From the NCBI GenBank assembly GCA_017311185.1, contig JAESUZ010004128.1:496001-560000 (forward strand): DNA of 64,000 nt, in the 5' to 3' direction. The stretch comes from Proteles cristata cristata (taxonomy: Eukaryota > Chordata > Mammalia > Carnivora > Hyaenidae). The position numbers and the translations under genes are program-made. The notes under the pieces are model-generated. The model was not told the origin of the DNA and did not search any database. It saw nothing but the letters and a program-made list of their open reading frames with translations. Positions 19,685 to 29,884 of this stretch are shown piece by piece (position 1 is the first letter of the stretch; each line of letters begins with the position of its first letter).

Positions 19685-19914
19685 GTGAGAGAAGAGCCGC
19701 GCGAGGCCGGAGAGCGTGCTGAGAAGAAGGCTGAGCCGCTTCAGGGCAGCTGGCGAGTCTGGGAGCTGCGCGGGGCCGGCGGCAGGGCCGGCTACAGACG
19801 CAGGAAAGGTGCTCTCAGTGCCATTTCTACAGCATTTGGAGGCGGCACTTTTGGGGTGCAAGAGAAGGTCGGAGAGAGCAAAAGGAAGGGCCTTCCCCTT
19901 TCTCTCCTTTACGC

Positions 19915-19985
19915 CTCCCTTCCTTCCTTCCTTCCTTCCCTCCCTCCCTCCCCTCCCTCCCTCCCTCCCTCCCTCTTCCCCCCTT
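19915..19985. repeat. (CCTT)n / (CCCT)n pyrimidine tract
   Basis: Tetranucleotide CCTT repeats grade into CCCT repeats between the CpG island and a MER20 element. Confidence 0.95.
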
Positions 19986-19994
19986 TCTCCCCCT

Positions 19995-20165
19995 GCTACC
20001 CAATGTGGTTCTGGGACCAGCAGCTTCAATAACAACCTGGAGCTTCTCAGAAATAAAGACTCTGGGCCCCTATCCCAGATACTGCCTTGGAATCTGCATG
20101 TTAACATTCCCAGGAGGTTCCAATGCAGCGTAAATATGAGTCGCATCTGTGTTCCTCCCTCTTGG
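19995..20165 (+). mobile_element. MER20 hAT-Charlie element
   Basis: Follows MER20 closely: TGTGGTTCTGGGACCAGCAG, CAATAACAACCTGGAGCTTC, AGAAATAAAGACTCTGGGCC, GAATCTGCATGTTAACATTC, CCAGGAGGTTCCAATGCAG. The terminal repeats are eroded. It is close to the promoter. Confidence 0.85.
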
Positions 20166-20618
20166 TTCTTGAGAATGTTCTGTGAATGAAATTCTAGTTC
20201 ACGTTTGCAACTCTTGCTCTTTTCTCTCTTCTCCTCTCCCCTTTCCCACCCCGCAAAGTGCCTAGAGCTCTCCCTGCTGGAGGTACAGAAGTTGGACCTG
20301 GCTGGTTACTAGGTTCCGTTGTGAGAAGTGTCTAGGGGAGACTTGGACGGTGGCCGAAGGCTCAACAGTGCCAGACCCAGGCCGAGTGGAAGAAGGGACT
20401 GGCTCATTTGACTTTGGTTGTGCTGGTTGGAGAGGCCTGGACACCGGGACTGTTTCGGGGGCTCATGAGTGCACACACAGTATGCAGGGCCCCTTTCTGC
20501 TCTCTGTGTATCCGCCTTATTCTCAGGAACGCAGGCCTTTCCACCTTCCACTTGTTGCTTAGGAAATCTACAATGACCACTGTGAAGGCAAAGTGATTAT
20601 TTTCTTTGAAAGTAGAGG
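20166..20618. other. Unassigned DNA
   Basis: Short overlapping open frames on both strands, none recognisable. A weak candidate for downstream promoter or first-intron sequence. Confidence 0.35.
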
Positions 20619-20619
20619 G

Positions 20620-20775
20620 AAGCATTAATTTAGAAGTCAGAAGCCCAGGGTTCTACACTCAGCCTTGAACTGACTCCACGGCTAACCTTGGGAAAGTCTC
20701 TTTATTCTTTGAATTTATCTACTTCGCTTATGAAGTAAAGGGATTGAAGTCCGTGGTTTTTTGAGGTCACCTGCC
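20620..20775 (+). mobile_element. MIR SINE
   Basis: Plus-orientation MIR core: GTCAGAAGCCCAGGGTTCTA, ACTGACTCCACGGCTAACCT, TTGGGAAAGTCTCTTTATTC, GAAGTAAAGGGATTGAAG. Confidence 0.8.
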
Positions 20776-20939
20776 TAGTCAGACTCTCATTTTTGAGCTC
20801 GGAGAGCTTCCGTGTCCCCGAACACTTAGTGAAGTTACAATCCAGAACCCAATGCAGCCAATCCAAACAGCCCCCTCAAGCAAAACAGAAAGACAATCTA
20901 ATCTGTTTGTGAAAAACAAGAGTGGTGGTTGCCAAGAAA

Positions 20940-21270
20940 ATTGAAGGCGGAGGCGGGAAGCAGCGACTAAAGGTGACTGGGTGGCGAGCAGCAGGACTAG
21001 GCGCGCGGGGAGCGGGAAGGGAGTCCCAAGGGCGCGGCGGCCGCTCTCCAGGGTCCTGAAGGCGGGAGCGTCCAAGGGCGGCCCGGGGGCTTGGCGAGCA
21101 TACCACCCCTGCCCCCCAACTTTGCAGTCGCTGGGCCCTGGCTTGTTTTCTTTGGGCGGTGGAAGTCTTGTGGGAAGCGATTGCCGGGAGGGAGGGAGGA
21201 AACCTAGCAACCTATTCTCATTCATGAGGCCCTTTCTTGGAAGCCGCTGAGCTGGTTGGCTGATTGGTCT
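20940..21270. promoter_or_regulatory. Small secondary GC-rich patch with an inverted CCAAT
   Basis: Positions 20940-21110 are CpG-rich (GGACTAGGCGCGCGGGGAGC, GGGCGCGGCGGCCGCTC). An inverted CCAAT motif (GCTGATTGGTC) lies at about 21259. It is small, so either a shore of the main island or a minor promoter. Confidence 0.35.
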
Positions 21271-22910
21271 TTGGTTGTTTGTATGTGCTCGGGGAGAGAG
21301 CGGAGCTTGGTTTGCATTTCCGAGTAAGTTCACACTGTTTCGCTTCCCCTCATTACTTTTTCCTGGAGAATGAGGTCTTTCTCCTAGTACTTTCATTCTC
21401 CCCGTTCGATGCTTCTCTCTCATCTACCGCTTTCTGGCATCAAGCGGTTATTTTAGGGGTTGGAGAGCCCCAGAGGCTTCTGGAGCAGCGCCAACAGCTC
21501 ACTCGAGGCTGGGGGAAATGAGAGATTTGGAAAACGCTCAGAGCTGGCCTTGGCACTCAGCTTCCATCCCTCCAGGGAGGAGGGCAGGAGAGAACCCCTT
21601 GGTCTGGGGATGGGGTAGGGGCTCAGTCAGTGCCAAGCGAGCTCCTACGCTGCTGCCAGCCGGGCCTGGGCGGGTCTTGGCTAACTTCGCTCGCACCTGC
21701 CAGTGGTGGCTGGCCAGCAGCCGTGGCAGTGTATGCCTCCAGCGCACAGCTGGATGGCAGCAGAGACCTAAGCGGAGGAGGGCCCCGGGGCCTGAAGGAC
21801 CCATGCAAAGGAAGTCCAGAAAGAACCAGGTCAGTCCCTGGCGACCCAGAACTTGACTAAGCCCACCCACGACCTTTCCTGACCAACCCTCATTGGAGGG
21901 CTTGAACAAAGCTTAAACTGCTGAGAATGAGCAGCAGGCACACTTCTGTGACACCTGCCCCACTCCTAGGGGCCCGAAGGAAGCTTCTTGGGACATCCAT
22001 GGGTCCCAGAATTTGTGTCTCCAGCTCATATTTTCAAATGGTTTTGTGAGAATGTGTGAACCTGTAACCTGACCCTTCTCTCTTCTTGCCTTCCAAGTCC
22101 TTCCCAGGTCATTTGCATGTCCCCCCGCCCCCCACCTTCGCTTCATTAGGCATTTTGCTTCGGTCCTTTGCTTCAAGACAGAGATGCTTGTGAGGGAAAA
22201 TAGTGGAAATGTTCAGGCAGAATAAAAGTCTGAGAATCAGCCCCAGAAACACAAAGCCTGGCTCCGTTGGTCCTTTGGAGACATTCAGCTTTTACCCTTC
22301 CCTGCACTGGTCTTTTCTCTCTGGATCAGCAGCCGGCCCTCCCATGCTGCCTGGTGTCTAGACACACTCTGCAGTCACAGCGAGTCTGGGGAGGGACCGC
22401 TGGCTTCTCTAACAAGCAGAGATGTGAAGCATCCTGAAGCATCCTGGGTGTAGGGTGCTGAAATCTGACTTCCTCTGGCCCTCCTGGCAAGGACAGAGCT
22501 CTGGGAGTATCAGTGTAGCCACAAAATTCAATCTGAGACAAGTTATCTGAGGAAAGACCTTCAACTGCCCGCAGTACTCCAGAGATCCCTGTCTTCCTGT
22601 TAGGCCAGACTCCAGATGACAGTTGGAGGGTTTCACTGATAGCCCCAAAACGGAATCATCTTGGAATCTGTATTTCTGAAAGCACAGCTCCTTAGGGATC
22701 CAGAAGACTTGGGGAATACTTTATGAAGATCGAATGTCCACTTCCCTAAGTTATCATATTGGGTATTGAACCATGCTGAGGAAAACGTCACCACATCCAA
22801 ATCAATATACGCAAAGTCTCTTCCCTTTAAAAGCCACATTGAAAAATTTCATTCGCCCCTAAATAGCATCATTTCATAAAAGAAACATCCGTGGCAGGAT
22901 TAAATTACAT
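21271..22910. other. Unassigned, repeat-poor DNA downstream of the island
   Basis: About 1.6 kb without any recognised interspersed repeat, unusual for this window and consistent with selection near the promoter, or simply with undetected old repeats. Short open frames (60-120 codons) on both strands have no recognisable domain. Confidence 0.35.
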
Positions 22911-22914
22911 CTTT

Positions 22915-23137
22915 AAAAAATTTTTTTCTTTTAAATGTTTTATTCATTTCTGAGAGAGAGAGACAGTGTGAGCAGAGGAGGGTCAGAGAGAGAGGGAGAC
23001 ACAGAATCTGAAACAGGCTCCAGGCTCTGAGCTGGCTGTCAGCACAGACCCCAACATGGGGCAAAAACCCACGAACTGTGAGATCATGACCTGAGCCAAA
23101 GTCAGACGCCTAACTGACTGAGCCACCCAGGCACCCC
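22915..23137 (-). mobile_element. Carnivore SINE, minus strand
   Basis: Complete element, GAGCCACCCAGGCACCCC at the right. AGGATTAAATTAC / AGGATTAAACTAC flank it as a slightly diverged target duplication. Confidence 0.93.
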
Positions 23138-23139
23138 AG

Positions 23140-23915
23140 GATTAAACTACTTCTAACCAAAGTTTTCTGAGAGCCTTTAGAATAAAAATCATAGTTAGAA
23201 TGGAATTTGAAGTTGATTTAATTTTTTGAGATGACCTATTTTCCACCTGGATTCTTTTTTCCGAGAATTCTGTTTTGCTGTGGTGTGACCCTCTTAGACA
23301 CTTTTATTTTACACTATTTGGAGAACCATTTCCTCCACTTGGATCTAAGAACCTAGTTCACAGTAACTTAAAGCTATAATGCAAGTGTTTGCTTGTGCTG
23401 AGAACAAACCATGCATTTTTGAAAATAGCAAGATATAAGACAGATCATGGATATTAAAGTCACAGGTTACTATTAATTTGAGGCCAACCAAACTGTTAAT
23501 AGCATGTTTCTATTAGGGTTCACTTCAAATCTCAGAGTTCCTAGTGAAAGTACAACTGTTAAAAAGAACATCTCTGTAGCTCGTAATTAGCTCTGACTTC
23601 ATACATTTATTTAACAACTTTTTAATCCCTATGCTTCGGGCTAAGCATAGACCCACCTCTATGGAGGGGTTATAAGTAAATGTTGTATAATGGAACATTG
23701 ATAGTGAGGAAGGTCGGGCTAGAAATAGAAGTGGAGGGGACCAGAAATGAGGGCCATTTAGGTGACATGGATGTCTGGGGAAGGGTATCCCTGCAGGTTC
23801 TGTCTGCTTAGTTCTTTCTGAAATAATGGGCCCTCTGCCTCCCTGCCGGTGTTGTTAACCACATGAGGAGCTTAGGATAGAAGGTGGCTCTTTATTGGAA
23901 TATACAGTATATCCA
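23140..23915. other. Unassigned DNA
   Basis: No recognised repeat or exon. Confidence 0.35.
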
Positions 23916-24344
23916 CATATTTATTTGAATATATGCAAAACTGAACTCTTGATTTTCCCCTCCAGACTTTCTTCTCCATCTCCGTGAATGGCTACTTGAT
24001 CGTTTTTGTTCAGGTCAAAAACATTGGAGTATCCCTGACTTCTCTCTTTCTTTCATACACTTCAGGAAACTCCAACTGCTTCATATATTCACAGCTATTA
24101 CTCTGTGTTATAGGCTGAATTGGGTCCCCCCCGCCCCCGAATCGTATGAAGTTCTATGAATCCCCAGTACCCTCAGAATATGACCTTATTTAAAAATAGG
24201 ATGGTAGCAGATACAATTAGTTGAGATGAGTCACGTTATAATAGTGTAGGCCCAAACGCAGTATGATTGGTGTAAAACAAAAACGAGAAATTTGGACACA
24301 GGTACCCACACAGGGAAAATGCCATGTGAAAATGAAAGTAGAGA

Positions 24345-24609
24345 GGGGCGCCTGAGTGGCTTAGTCGGTTAAGCGTCCGACTTTCGCTTAGGTCATGATC
24401 TCGCGGTTCGTTTGTTCGAGCCCCGCGTCGGGCTCTGTGCTGACTGCCAGCTCGGAGCCTGGAGCCTGTTTCAGATTCTGTGACTCCCTCTCTCTCTGAC
24501 CCTCCCCTGCTCACGCTGTGTCTCTCTGTCTCTGTCTCTCTCTCTCTCTCTCCTAGAAATAAATAAAACATTTTTTAAAAAAGATTTAAAAAAATTAAAA
24601 AAAAAGAAA
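24345..24609 (+). mobile_element. Young felid SINE within the LTR
   Basis: Full-length young copy with an A-rich tail. A perfect 17-bp duplication (gaaaatgaaagtagaga) lies at 24328-24344 and 24610-24626. Confidence 0.97.
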
Positions 24610-24832
24610 GAAAATGAAAGTAGAGATCAGGGTAATGCATCTACAAGCCAAGGAATGCCAGAGATTGCCAGCAAACCATCAGAAACCAGGAAGAGGCATG
24701 GAACAGATTCTCAGAAGAAATCTGGCCACAAGACTGAAACATGGAAAGCCTTCTTCAGTTTCCAGCCTGTTGGCCTGCCCTGCGGATTTCAGACTTGCCA
24801 GCCAACACAACTGAATGAGTCAGTTCCTAAGA

Positions 24833-24945
24833 TAACTCTCCCTCTCCCTCTCCTCCTCCTTCTCCCCCAACCTCTCCAGCTTCCCCTCCCCTTCTCCTTC
24901 CTCCCCTCCCCCCTTCTCTCTCTCTCTCTCTGTCTGTCTCATAAT
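24833..24945. repeat. CT-rich low-complexity tract
   Basis: Pyrimidine-only run of CTCCCT/CTTCTCC units ending in (TC)n and TGTCTGTC, inside the LTR. Confidence 0.9.
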
Positions 24946-25315
24946 CTACCCATCACATCTATATCCTAGAGTTTCTGGTTCTCTGGAGAATCTTGACTAG
25001 TACTCTCTCGTGCAGCTCTTACCATCATTCACCTGGACTATTGGGTTATCTTCCTAGCTGGTATTTCTATTTCCCCTTTGTCTCATTTCCCCCTCATTTC
25101 CCTCATTTTGCCTCCTATTCCCTTAATACTGAAGCCAGGATTTTCCTTTAAAATGTAGGGCAGTTTATGTCACTCTGCAACTCCACACTTTGTATCAGCT
25201 TCTTATGTCAGATTCACATCCAAAGACCTTACACTAGCCCTCAAGGCAGAACATGAACAGTCCCATCTGACCACAAAGGCTTCCTCTTCCTATACAGCTA
25301 TTCTTTTTAAATTAT

Positions 25316-25528
25316 TTTTAATGTTTTGTTTATTTCTGAGAGAGAGAGAGAGATGGCGTGAGCAGGGGAGGGTCAGAGAGAGAGGGAGACGCAGAATCTG
25401 AAGCAGGCTCCAGGTTCTGAGCTAGCTGTCAGCACAGAGCCTGATGAGGGGCTCAAACCCACGAACCGTGAGATCATGACTTGAGCCAAAGTCAGACACC
25501 CAACCGACTGAGCCACCCAGGCACCCCC
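25316..25528 (-). mobile_element. Carnivore SINE within L2
   Basis: Complete element ending GAGCCACCCAGGCACCCC. CAGCTATTCTT occurs immediately before and again at 25534, giving an 11-bp target duplication. Confidence 0.95.
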
Positions 25529-25754
25529 CAATGCAGCTATTCTTGCCATATTGGTTTTCCATAGCACTTCTTACTATTTGATGTACTATATATTTACTTC
25601 TGTATTTGTGTGATGAACGTAGTAACTTTTTCTTTTTTGTTCATTGCTGTATCAATAGTGTCTAGAACACTGCTTGGCCCTTACCAAAGTGCTCAGTAAA
25701 TATTTGCTGGGCCAATGAATGAAAACACAAACTCAAGTATGAATCACTCACAAA

Positions 25755-26105
25755 GAGGAATGGAAGTCTGACACTCGCTACAACATGGATGAACCTTGAG
25801 AACATTATGCTAAGTGAAAGAAGCTGGACACCAAAGGACAAATATTATATGATTCCACTTATATGAGGTACTAAAAATAGGCAAATTCATGCAGCTAGAA
25901 AGTAGCATAGCGGTTACCAGGGCTAGGTGGAGAGGACAGTGGAGAGTCACTGTATAATGGATGCAAAGTGTTTGGGTTGGGAGGAGTTCTGGTAGTAGAC
26001 AGTGATTCCACAACCTTGTGAGTGTATTTAACGTCACTAAATTACGTACTTCAAATGATTAAAGTGGTAAATTATTTTGTTATTTCTATTTTACCACAGT
26101 TTAAA
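25755..26105 (+). mobile_element. L1 3' end
   Basis: Old L1 3' series: TACAACATGGATGAACCTTG, AAGTGAAAGAAGCTGGACAC, ATATGATTCCACTTATATGA, GGTTACCAGGGCTAGGTGG, then A-rich end. Confidence 0.85.
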
Positions 26106-26459
26106 AAAAAGTTAAAAACTCTTAAAGATGCAAGCTCAGAGGAGCCTGAGAATGTCCACCCACTGGGGAAAAATGGCTGAGTTAATCATTCCTGGTTCTT
26201 CCAGAGTGTTCACCCTTCTCTTGGGGTTCTCTTGCTTTGATTTCTGCTGCCACCAGCTAAAAGTGTTTGCAAACGTAGGTATTGCCAACTCTCATTCTAT
26301 TCTAGAATGTAGTGGGGCATACGTTGTGATATGTAGAAGTAAAAAGAGAATAGCTAAAGCAGGGTCCAAGAAAATGAGCGTAAGCCACTCATGTGTTTAT
26401 TTCAACTTTGATCACGTGTCTCTCAAGTACCAAGCACTGTCCTCGATGCTCTGCATTCA

Positions 26460-27820
26460 AAGTGAGTGAGGAAGAAAACGATCTGTTCTTACAGTGTGGT
26501 GAATGAGAGGGTAGTAAGAATCCATATAGACTTACCCTGTGTAGGCAAGTAAGTCACGGCAAGGATTTTGGATTTTATTTTAAAAGTGGTGGTAAGTCGC
26601 TGAAAGGTTTTAAGCAAGAGAGTGACATGAGCTGATTTATATTTTTAAAAGACTCCTTTGGTGCTTTGTATTGGAGTGAATTGGAAAGGGACATGGGAAT
26701 AGTCAAACAGGAGGCTTGGCAACGGTCCAAGTGAGAGAAGATGATGACTTAGACAGTCGTGGGAATAACATGCAGAGAAACGGATAGACTGAAATGTTTC
26801 AGAGAGAATTAATGGCACATCAGGTGGACTGGACGTGCAGGCTGAGAAAAAGGGAATTAAAGATAATACCCAGGTTTTCTGAGTTGAGCAGTTGGGTGAC
26901 TTGCTGAAATGAGGAAGATGCGGAGGGAAATCAAGAATCCTGGTAAACACATTTGTTAGATGCCTATGAGTCATTCAAATGGATATGTTAAGCAGGCTGT
27001 TGTAAAAGAGACTTGGGCTCAGGGTAGAGGTCTGGGTGGGAGTCTAGGAGATGTAAATTTAGGAGTGATTGGCATAATATGGTATTTAAAGCTATTGGAA
27101 TTGGGTAGGATTCCTAGAAAGAGATGAAAAGATAGAACAAGATTGAGTCAATTTAAGGAATTTGAACCGTGTCCAGATGGAAATGGGTAGGGAGCCATTG
27201 ACAAAACTTAGGGTGTTCACAAGGTCAGCTTTGTATTTTAGAAGGCTCTCTCTGTCCTCTGGTGTGATTTAGAAGCAGACATGATTGATTGGAAAGAGGG
27301 ACCAGGGAAAATGCTGTTGAAATAATTTTTGGGGAGATGACCTGGACAAGCATTAAATGGGATGGAGCCCAAGAGATCCTTTTGAATAGTGTGAACAAAA
27401 CCTAGGGATTGATTAGAGGTGTGAAATGAGAGCAATGGCAAGGTTATGCCTCCAGACTTCAGTTCAAAACCAGGTGGATGAGGTCTCATTTTACTGTGAT
27501 AGAGAACTCAGGGGAAGAGTTCGGAGAAAGTAAAGACATCGTGCTAATTTTGAAGTACCTATTAGACACATAAGTCTAGATGGTCAGTAGACTTTTGTAA
27601 ATTCACGTGAGAGCTGCAGGAGACAGAGCTGAGTAGACTCATCAGTCCAGAAGCTGCTGCAGACCCTTTGACTGGCCGCCAGGGATGAGGAGTCCAGTGA
27701 GGAGAGAAAAGGGCCAAGGATGAAAACCTAGGGAACTTACAAAATTTCAGTCGATAAAAGAGAGGAATTTGCAATTTAGGCTCAAAGATGGCAGCCACTG
27801 AAGAAGAAGGAAACAAGGCA
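26460..27820 (-). mobile_element. Old L2-type sequence, antisense
   Basis: The plus strand reads as the complement of L2 reverse-transcriptase and 3' sequence: AGAGTGACATGAGCTGATTT, GGCTGTTGTAAAAGAGACTT, GAGGTCTGGGTGGGAGTCTA, GAGATGTAAATTTAGGAG. Strongly diverged; boundaries are approximate and some parts may be a different old element. Confidence 0.5.
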
Positions 27821-27824
27821 AAAG

Positions 27825-27990
27825 GGACATCATCTGTTATGTTCTAGACCCTGGTTATTTCTTTCCATAACCCCGCAAGCAGGTAGTGGTCTCATCTCCA
27901 TTTTACAGAAAACTGTATTGAGACTCAAGTGAAATAACTTGGCCCAAGACACTTATCTAGAAAACAACAGAAATCTGAAGGAATAAAAAA
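27825..27990 (-). mobile_element. MIR SINE fragment
   Basis: Contains TCTCATCTCCATTTTACAGA, TGAGACTCAAGTGAAATAAC and TTGGCCCAAGACACTTATCT in antisense MIR order. Confidence 0.75.
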
Positions 27991-27996
27991 AATTTT

Positions 27997-28198
27997 GGGG
28001 GGTGCCTGGGTGGTTTAGTCGGTTAAGTGTTCGACTTCGGCTCAGGTCACGATCTCACGGTTGGTGGGTTTGAGCCCTGCATCGGGCTGTGTGCTGACAG
28101 CTCAGAGCCTGGAGCCTGCTCTGGATTCTGTCTCTCTCTCTGTCCCTCTCCTGCTCACGCTGTCTCTCTCTCTTTCTCAAAAATAAACAGTAAAATTT
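27997..28198 (+). mobile_element. Carnivore SINE, plus member of an inverted pair
   Basis: Head GGGTGCCTGGGTGGTTTAGT and tail TTTCTCAAAAATAAACAG. It is followed 35 bp later by an opposite-strand copy. Confidence 0.93.
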
Positions 28199-28232
28199 TT
28201 TTAAAATGTTTTTAATTTAAATAAACACTAAA

Positions 28233-28431
28233 AAAGTTTTTTTAAAAATGTTTTTAATTTATTTCTGAGAGAGAGAGAGAGAGACAGCATGAGCAGGGGA
28301 GGGGCAGAGAGAGAGAGGGAGACACAGAATCTGAGGCAGGTTCCAGGCTCTGAGCTGTCAGCACAGAACCTGACGCGGGGCTCGAACCCACAAACCTGAG
28401 CCGCCTAACCAACCGAACACCCAGGTGCCCC
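28233..28431 (-). mobile_element. Carnivore SINE, minus member of an inverted pair
   Basis: GA-rich body, CTGACGCGGGGCTCGAACCC and head complement ACACCCAGGTGCCCC. A small deletion near 28400 removes the ATGAGATCATGAC segment. Tail-to-tail with the previous SINE. Confidence 0.92.
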
Positions 28432-28599
28432 AGAAGTTTTAAGGAATTTAAACAAACGTTGGAGTATCTGGTTACTGCGCTTTGATCTTCAGCAGAAGGA
28501 ACAAACTGTGTGTGCGCATGCTCTTGCATACATGCATGTGTATACACACAGCCGATCTCTGGGAGGCTGCAAAGCAGCTGGTAAGACTGAAGACTGGTT

Positions 28600-28811
28600 G
28601 GGGCGCCTGGGTGGCTTAGTCGGTAATGCGTCCGACTTTCGCTTGGGTCATGATCTCGCGGTTCGTGGGTTCGAGCCCCGCATCGGGCTCTGTGCTGACT
28701 GCCAGCTCAGAGCCTGGAGCCTGTTTTAGTCTGTGACTCCCTCTCTCTCTGACCCTCCCCTGCTCATGCTGTCTCTCTCTCTCTCCTAGAAATAAAATAA
28801 AAAAAAAAAAA
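28600..28811 (+). mobile_element. Young felid SINE, plus strand
   Basis: Head GGGGCGCCTGGGTGGCTTAG, youngest-type body, tail CTAGAAATAAAATAAAAAAA. AAGACTGAAGACTGGTTG / AAGACTGAAGAGTGGTTG flank it (28583 and 28811). Confidence 0.96.
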
Positions 28812-28829
28812 GACTGAAGAGTGGTTGTC

Positions 28830-29310
28830 CCTGGTGGATTGGGGAGTTGAGGTTGGCCACTCGCCAGAGGGACACTTATTATGTCATATACACGTTTACG
28901 CTCTGTATGATTGTAGTAAAGTCTGCAATAATAAGGGGTTTGGCTCCACCCCTTTTTAAGATGCTTAATTGATTGCTGATAGCTTTCAGTTCCCTTACTC
29001 TTCTTTCCCTTCTGTCCCACATCCGGGCAACCTGATAGCACAGCCTAGACGCTTTCTCCTTTGGCCCCTGCAGGATGTTCAGGCCGTGCAAGCACTGGCT
29101 CTTGCAGAGGAGAGCCCTCAGTTCCAACCTTACCATAAAATCCCAAGCCTCTCTCCTTCTTCTCTTTGGGGTGTGCGTTGAGGGGACAGTCCATTCTGCT
29201 TGTGGAGAGGTGACCACAGCAACTGTGTTCATTCACAACTGTAAGGCTGGACTAGTCTAATTCTGAATTTTCTAATTCACAAGTATAAATTAACTAAAAA
29301 TTTTTTATTT
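28830..29310. other. Unassigned DNA
   Basis: Short open frames on both strands (28879-29232 minus, 28969-29181 plus); no recognised domain or repeat. Confidence 0.35.
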
Positions 29311-29317
29311 GTGTATT

Positions 29318-29534
29318 AAAAATTTTTTAATGTTTTTAAATTTATTTCTGAGAGACAAAGAGTGACAGTGTGAGCAGGGGAGGGGCAGAGAGAGAGAAAG
29401 ACACAGAATCTGAAGCAGCTCCAGGCTCTGAGCTGTCAGCACAGAGCCCGACGCGGGGCTCGAAACCACGAACCGCGAGATCGTGACCTGAGCCGAAGTT
29501 GGACGCTTAACCGGCTGAGCCACACAGGCACCTC
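29318..29534 (-). mobile_element. Carnivore SINE, minus strand
   Basis: Complete element; TAACTAAAA occurs at both flanks. CCCGACGCGGGGCTCGAAAC marks the B-box region. Confidence 0.93.
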
Positions 29535-29834
29535 TAACTAAAACATTTTTAAAAGGTGAGAATAAAAAAGGTCCCTGTACCAAAGTCTGAAGATTTTAAG
29601 ATCTACGTGGGCCTTCTCCTCTATCTTTCTTATTTGTTAGCTTGTTAAAAAAAAAAAAAAAAACTGAAAAGGACAAGATAAACACTAAACTAAACTAAAA
29701 TCTGTGCTCTTCCTTCCGTACTCTTCTATATCTCCAGAGATCAGGAAGGGGATTATTATTATGTAAACTCTCAGAAAGTTGAAAAGAAAAATTCCAAATG
29801 AAGTTTTGAAGCTTCAGTGATGTTTTATGGGATC

Positions 29835-29862
29835 AGGGGCGCCTGGATGGCTCAGTCGGTTA
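29835..29862 (+). mobile_element. 28-bp SINE head fragment with its own target duplication
   Basis: Only GGGGCGCCTGGATGGCTCAG plus TCGGTTA of a SINE is present, with no body or A-tail. The flanks, agtgatgttttatgggatc (29816-29834) and agtgatgttttttgggatc (29863-29881), agree at 18 of 19 bases. Confidence 0.85.
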
Positions 29863-29884
29863 AGTGATGTTTTTTGGGATCTTC

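Larger units (their letters stand above)
16540..19760. promoter_or_regulatory. Large CpG island, probable bidirectional promoter region
   Basis: About 3.2 kb of very GC-rich, CpG-dense DNA, free of the SINEs and L1s that fill the rest of the window. GC boxes occur (for example GGGGGCGGGGCGGC near 18843-18856, and CCCGCCCCCGCC near 17111). The left part has several minus-strand splice donors and the right part has plus-strand donors, the arrangement of divergent transcription from a shared island. Open frames here are long on all six frames but are Pro/Arg/Ala/Gly composition artefacts. The host gene is not recognised. Confidence 0.9.
24104..25000 (+). mobile_element. MaLR/MLT1-like LTR inserted in L2
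   Basis: Runs from TGTGTTATAGGCTGAATTGG through CAGTACCCTCAGAATATGAC, TTTGGACACAGGTACCCAC, TCTACAAGCCAAGGAATGCC to TCTGGTTCTCTGGAGAATC. A 5-bp duplication (tactc) at 24099-24103 and 25001-25005 fits LTR-element integration. A later SINE (24345-24609) and a CT-rich expansion enlarge it. Confidence 0.75.
23920..25735 (+). mobile_element. L2 (CR1-clade LINE), split by an LTR and a SINE
   Basis: L2 3' coding-end sequence occurs at 23930-24103 (TGACTTCTCTCTTTCTTTCA after CATTGGAGTATCCC) and resumes at 25006 (CACCTGGACTATTGGGTTAT) through ATAGCACTTCTTACTATTTG to the L2 end CAGTAAATATTTGCTGGGCC (25694-25730). It is broken by a MaLR-like LTR (24104-25000) and a SINE (25316-25528). No intact frame remains. 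Confidence 0.75.

Noticed and set aside
19286..20146. 286-codon minus-strand open frame
   Set aside because: It runs from the GC-rich island through a (CCTT/CCCT) tract, giving Gly/Arg/Glu low complexity, and into a MER20 element. Not a plausible protein.
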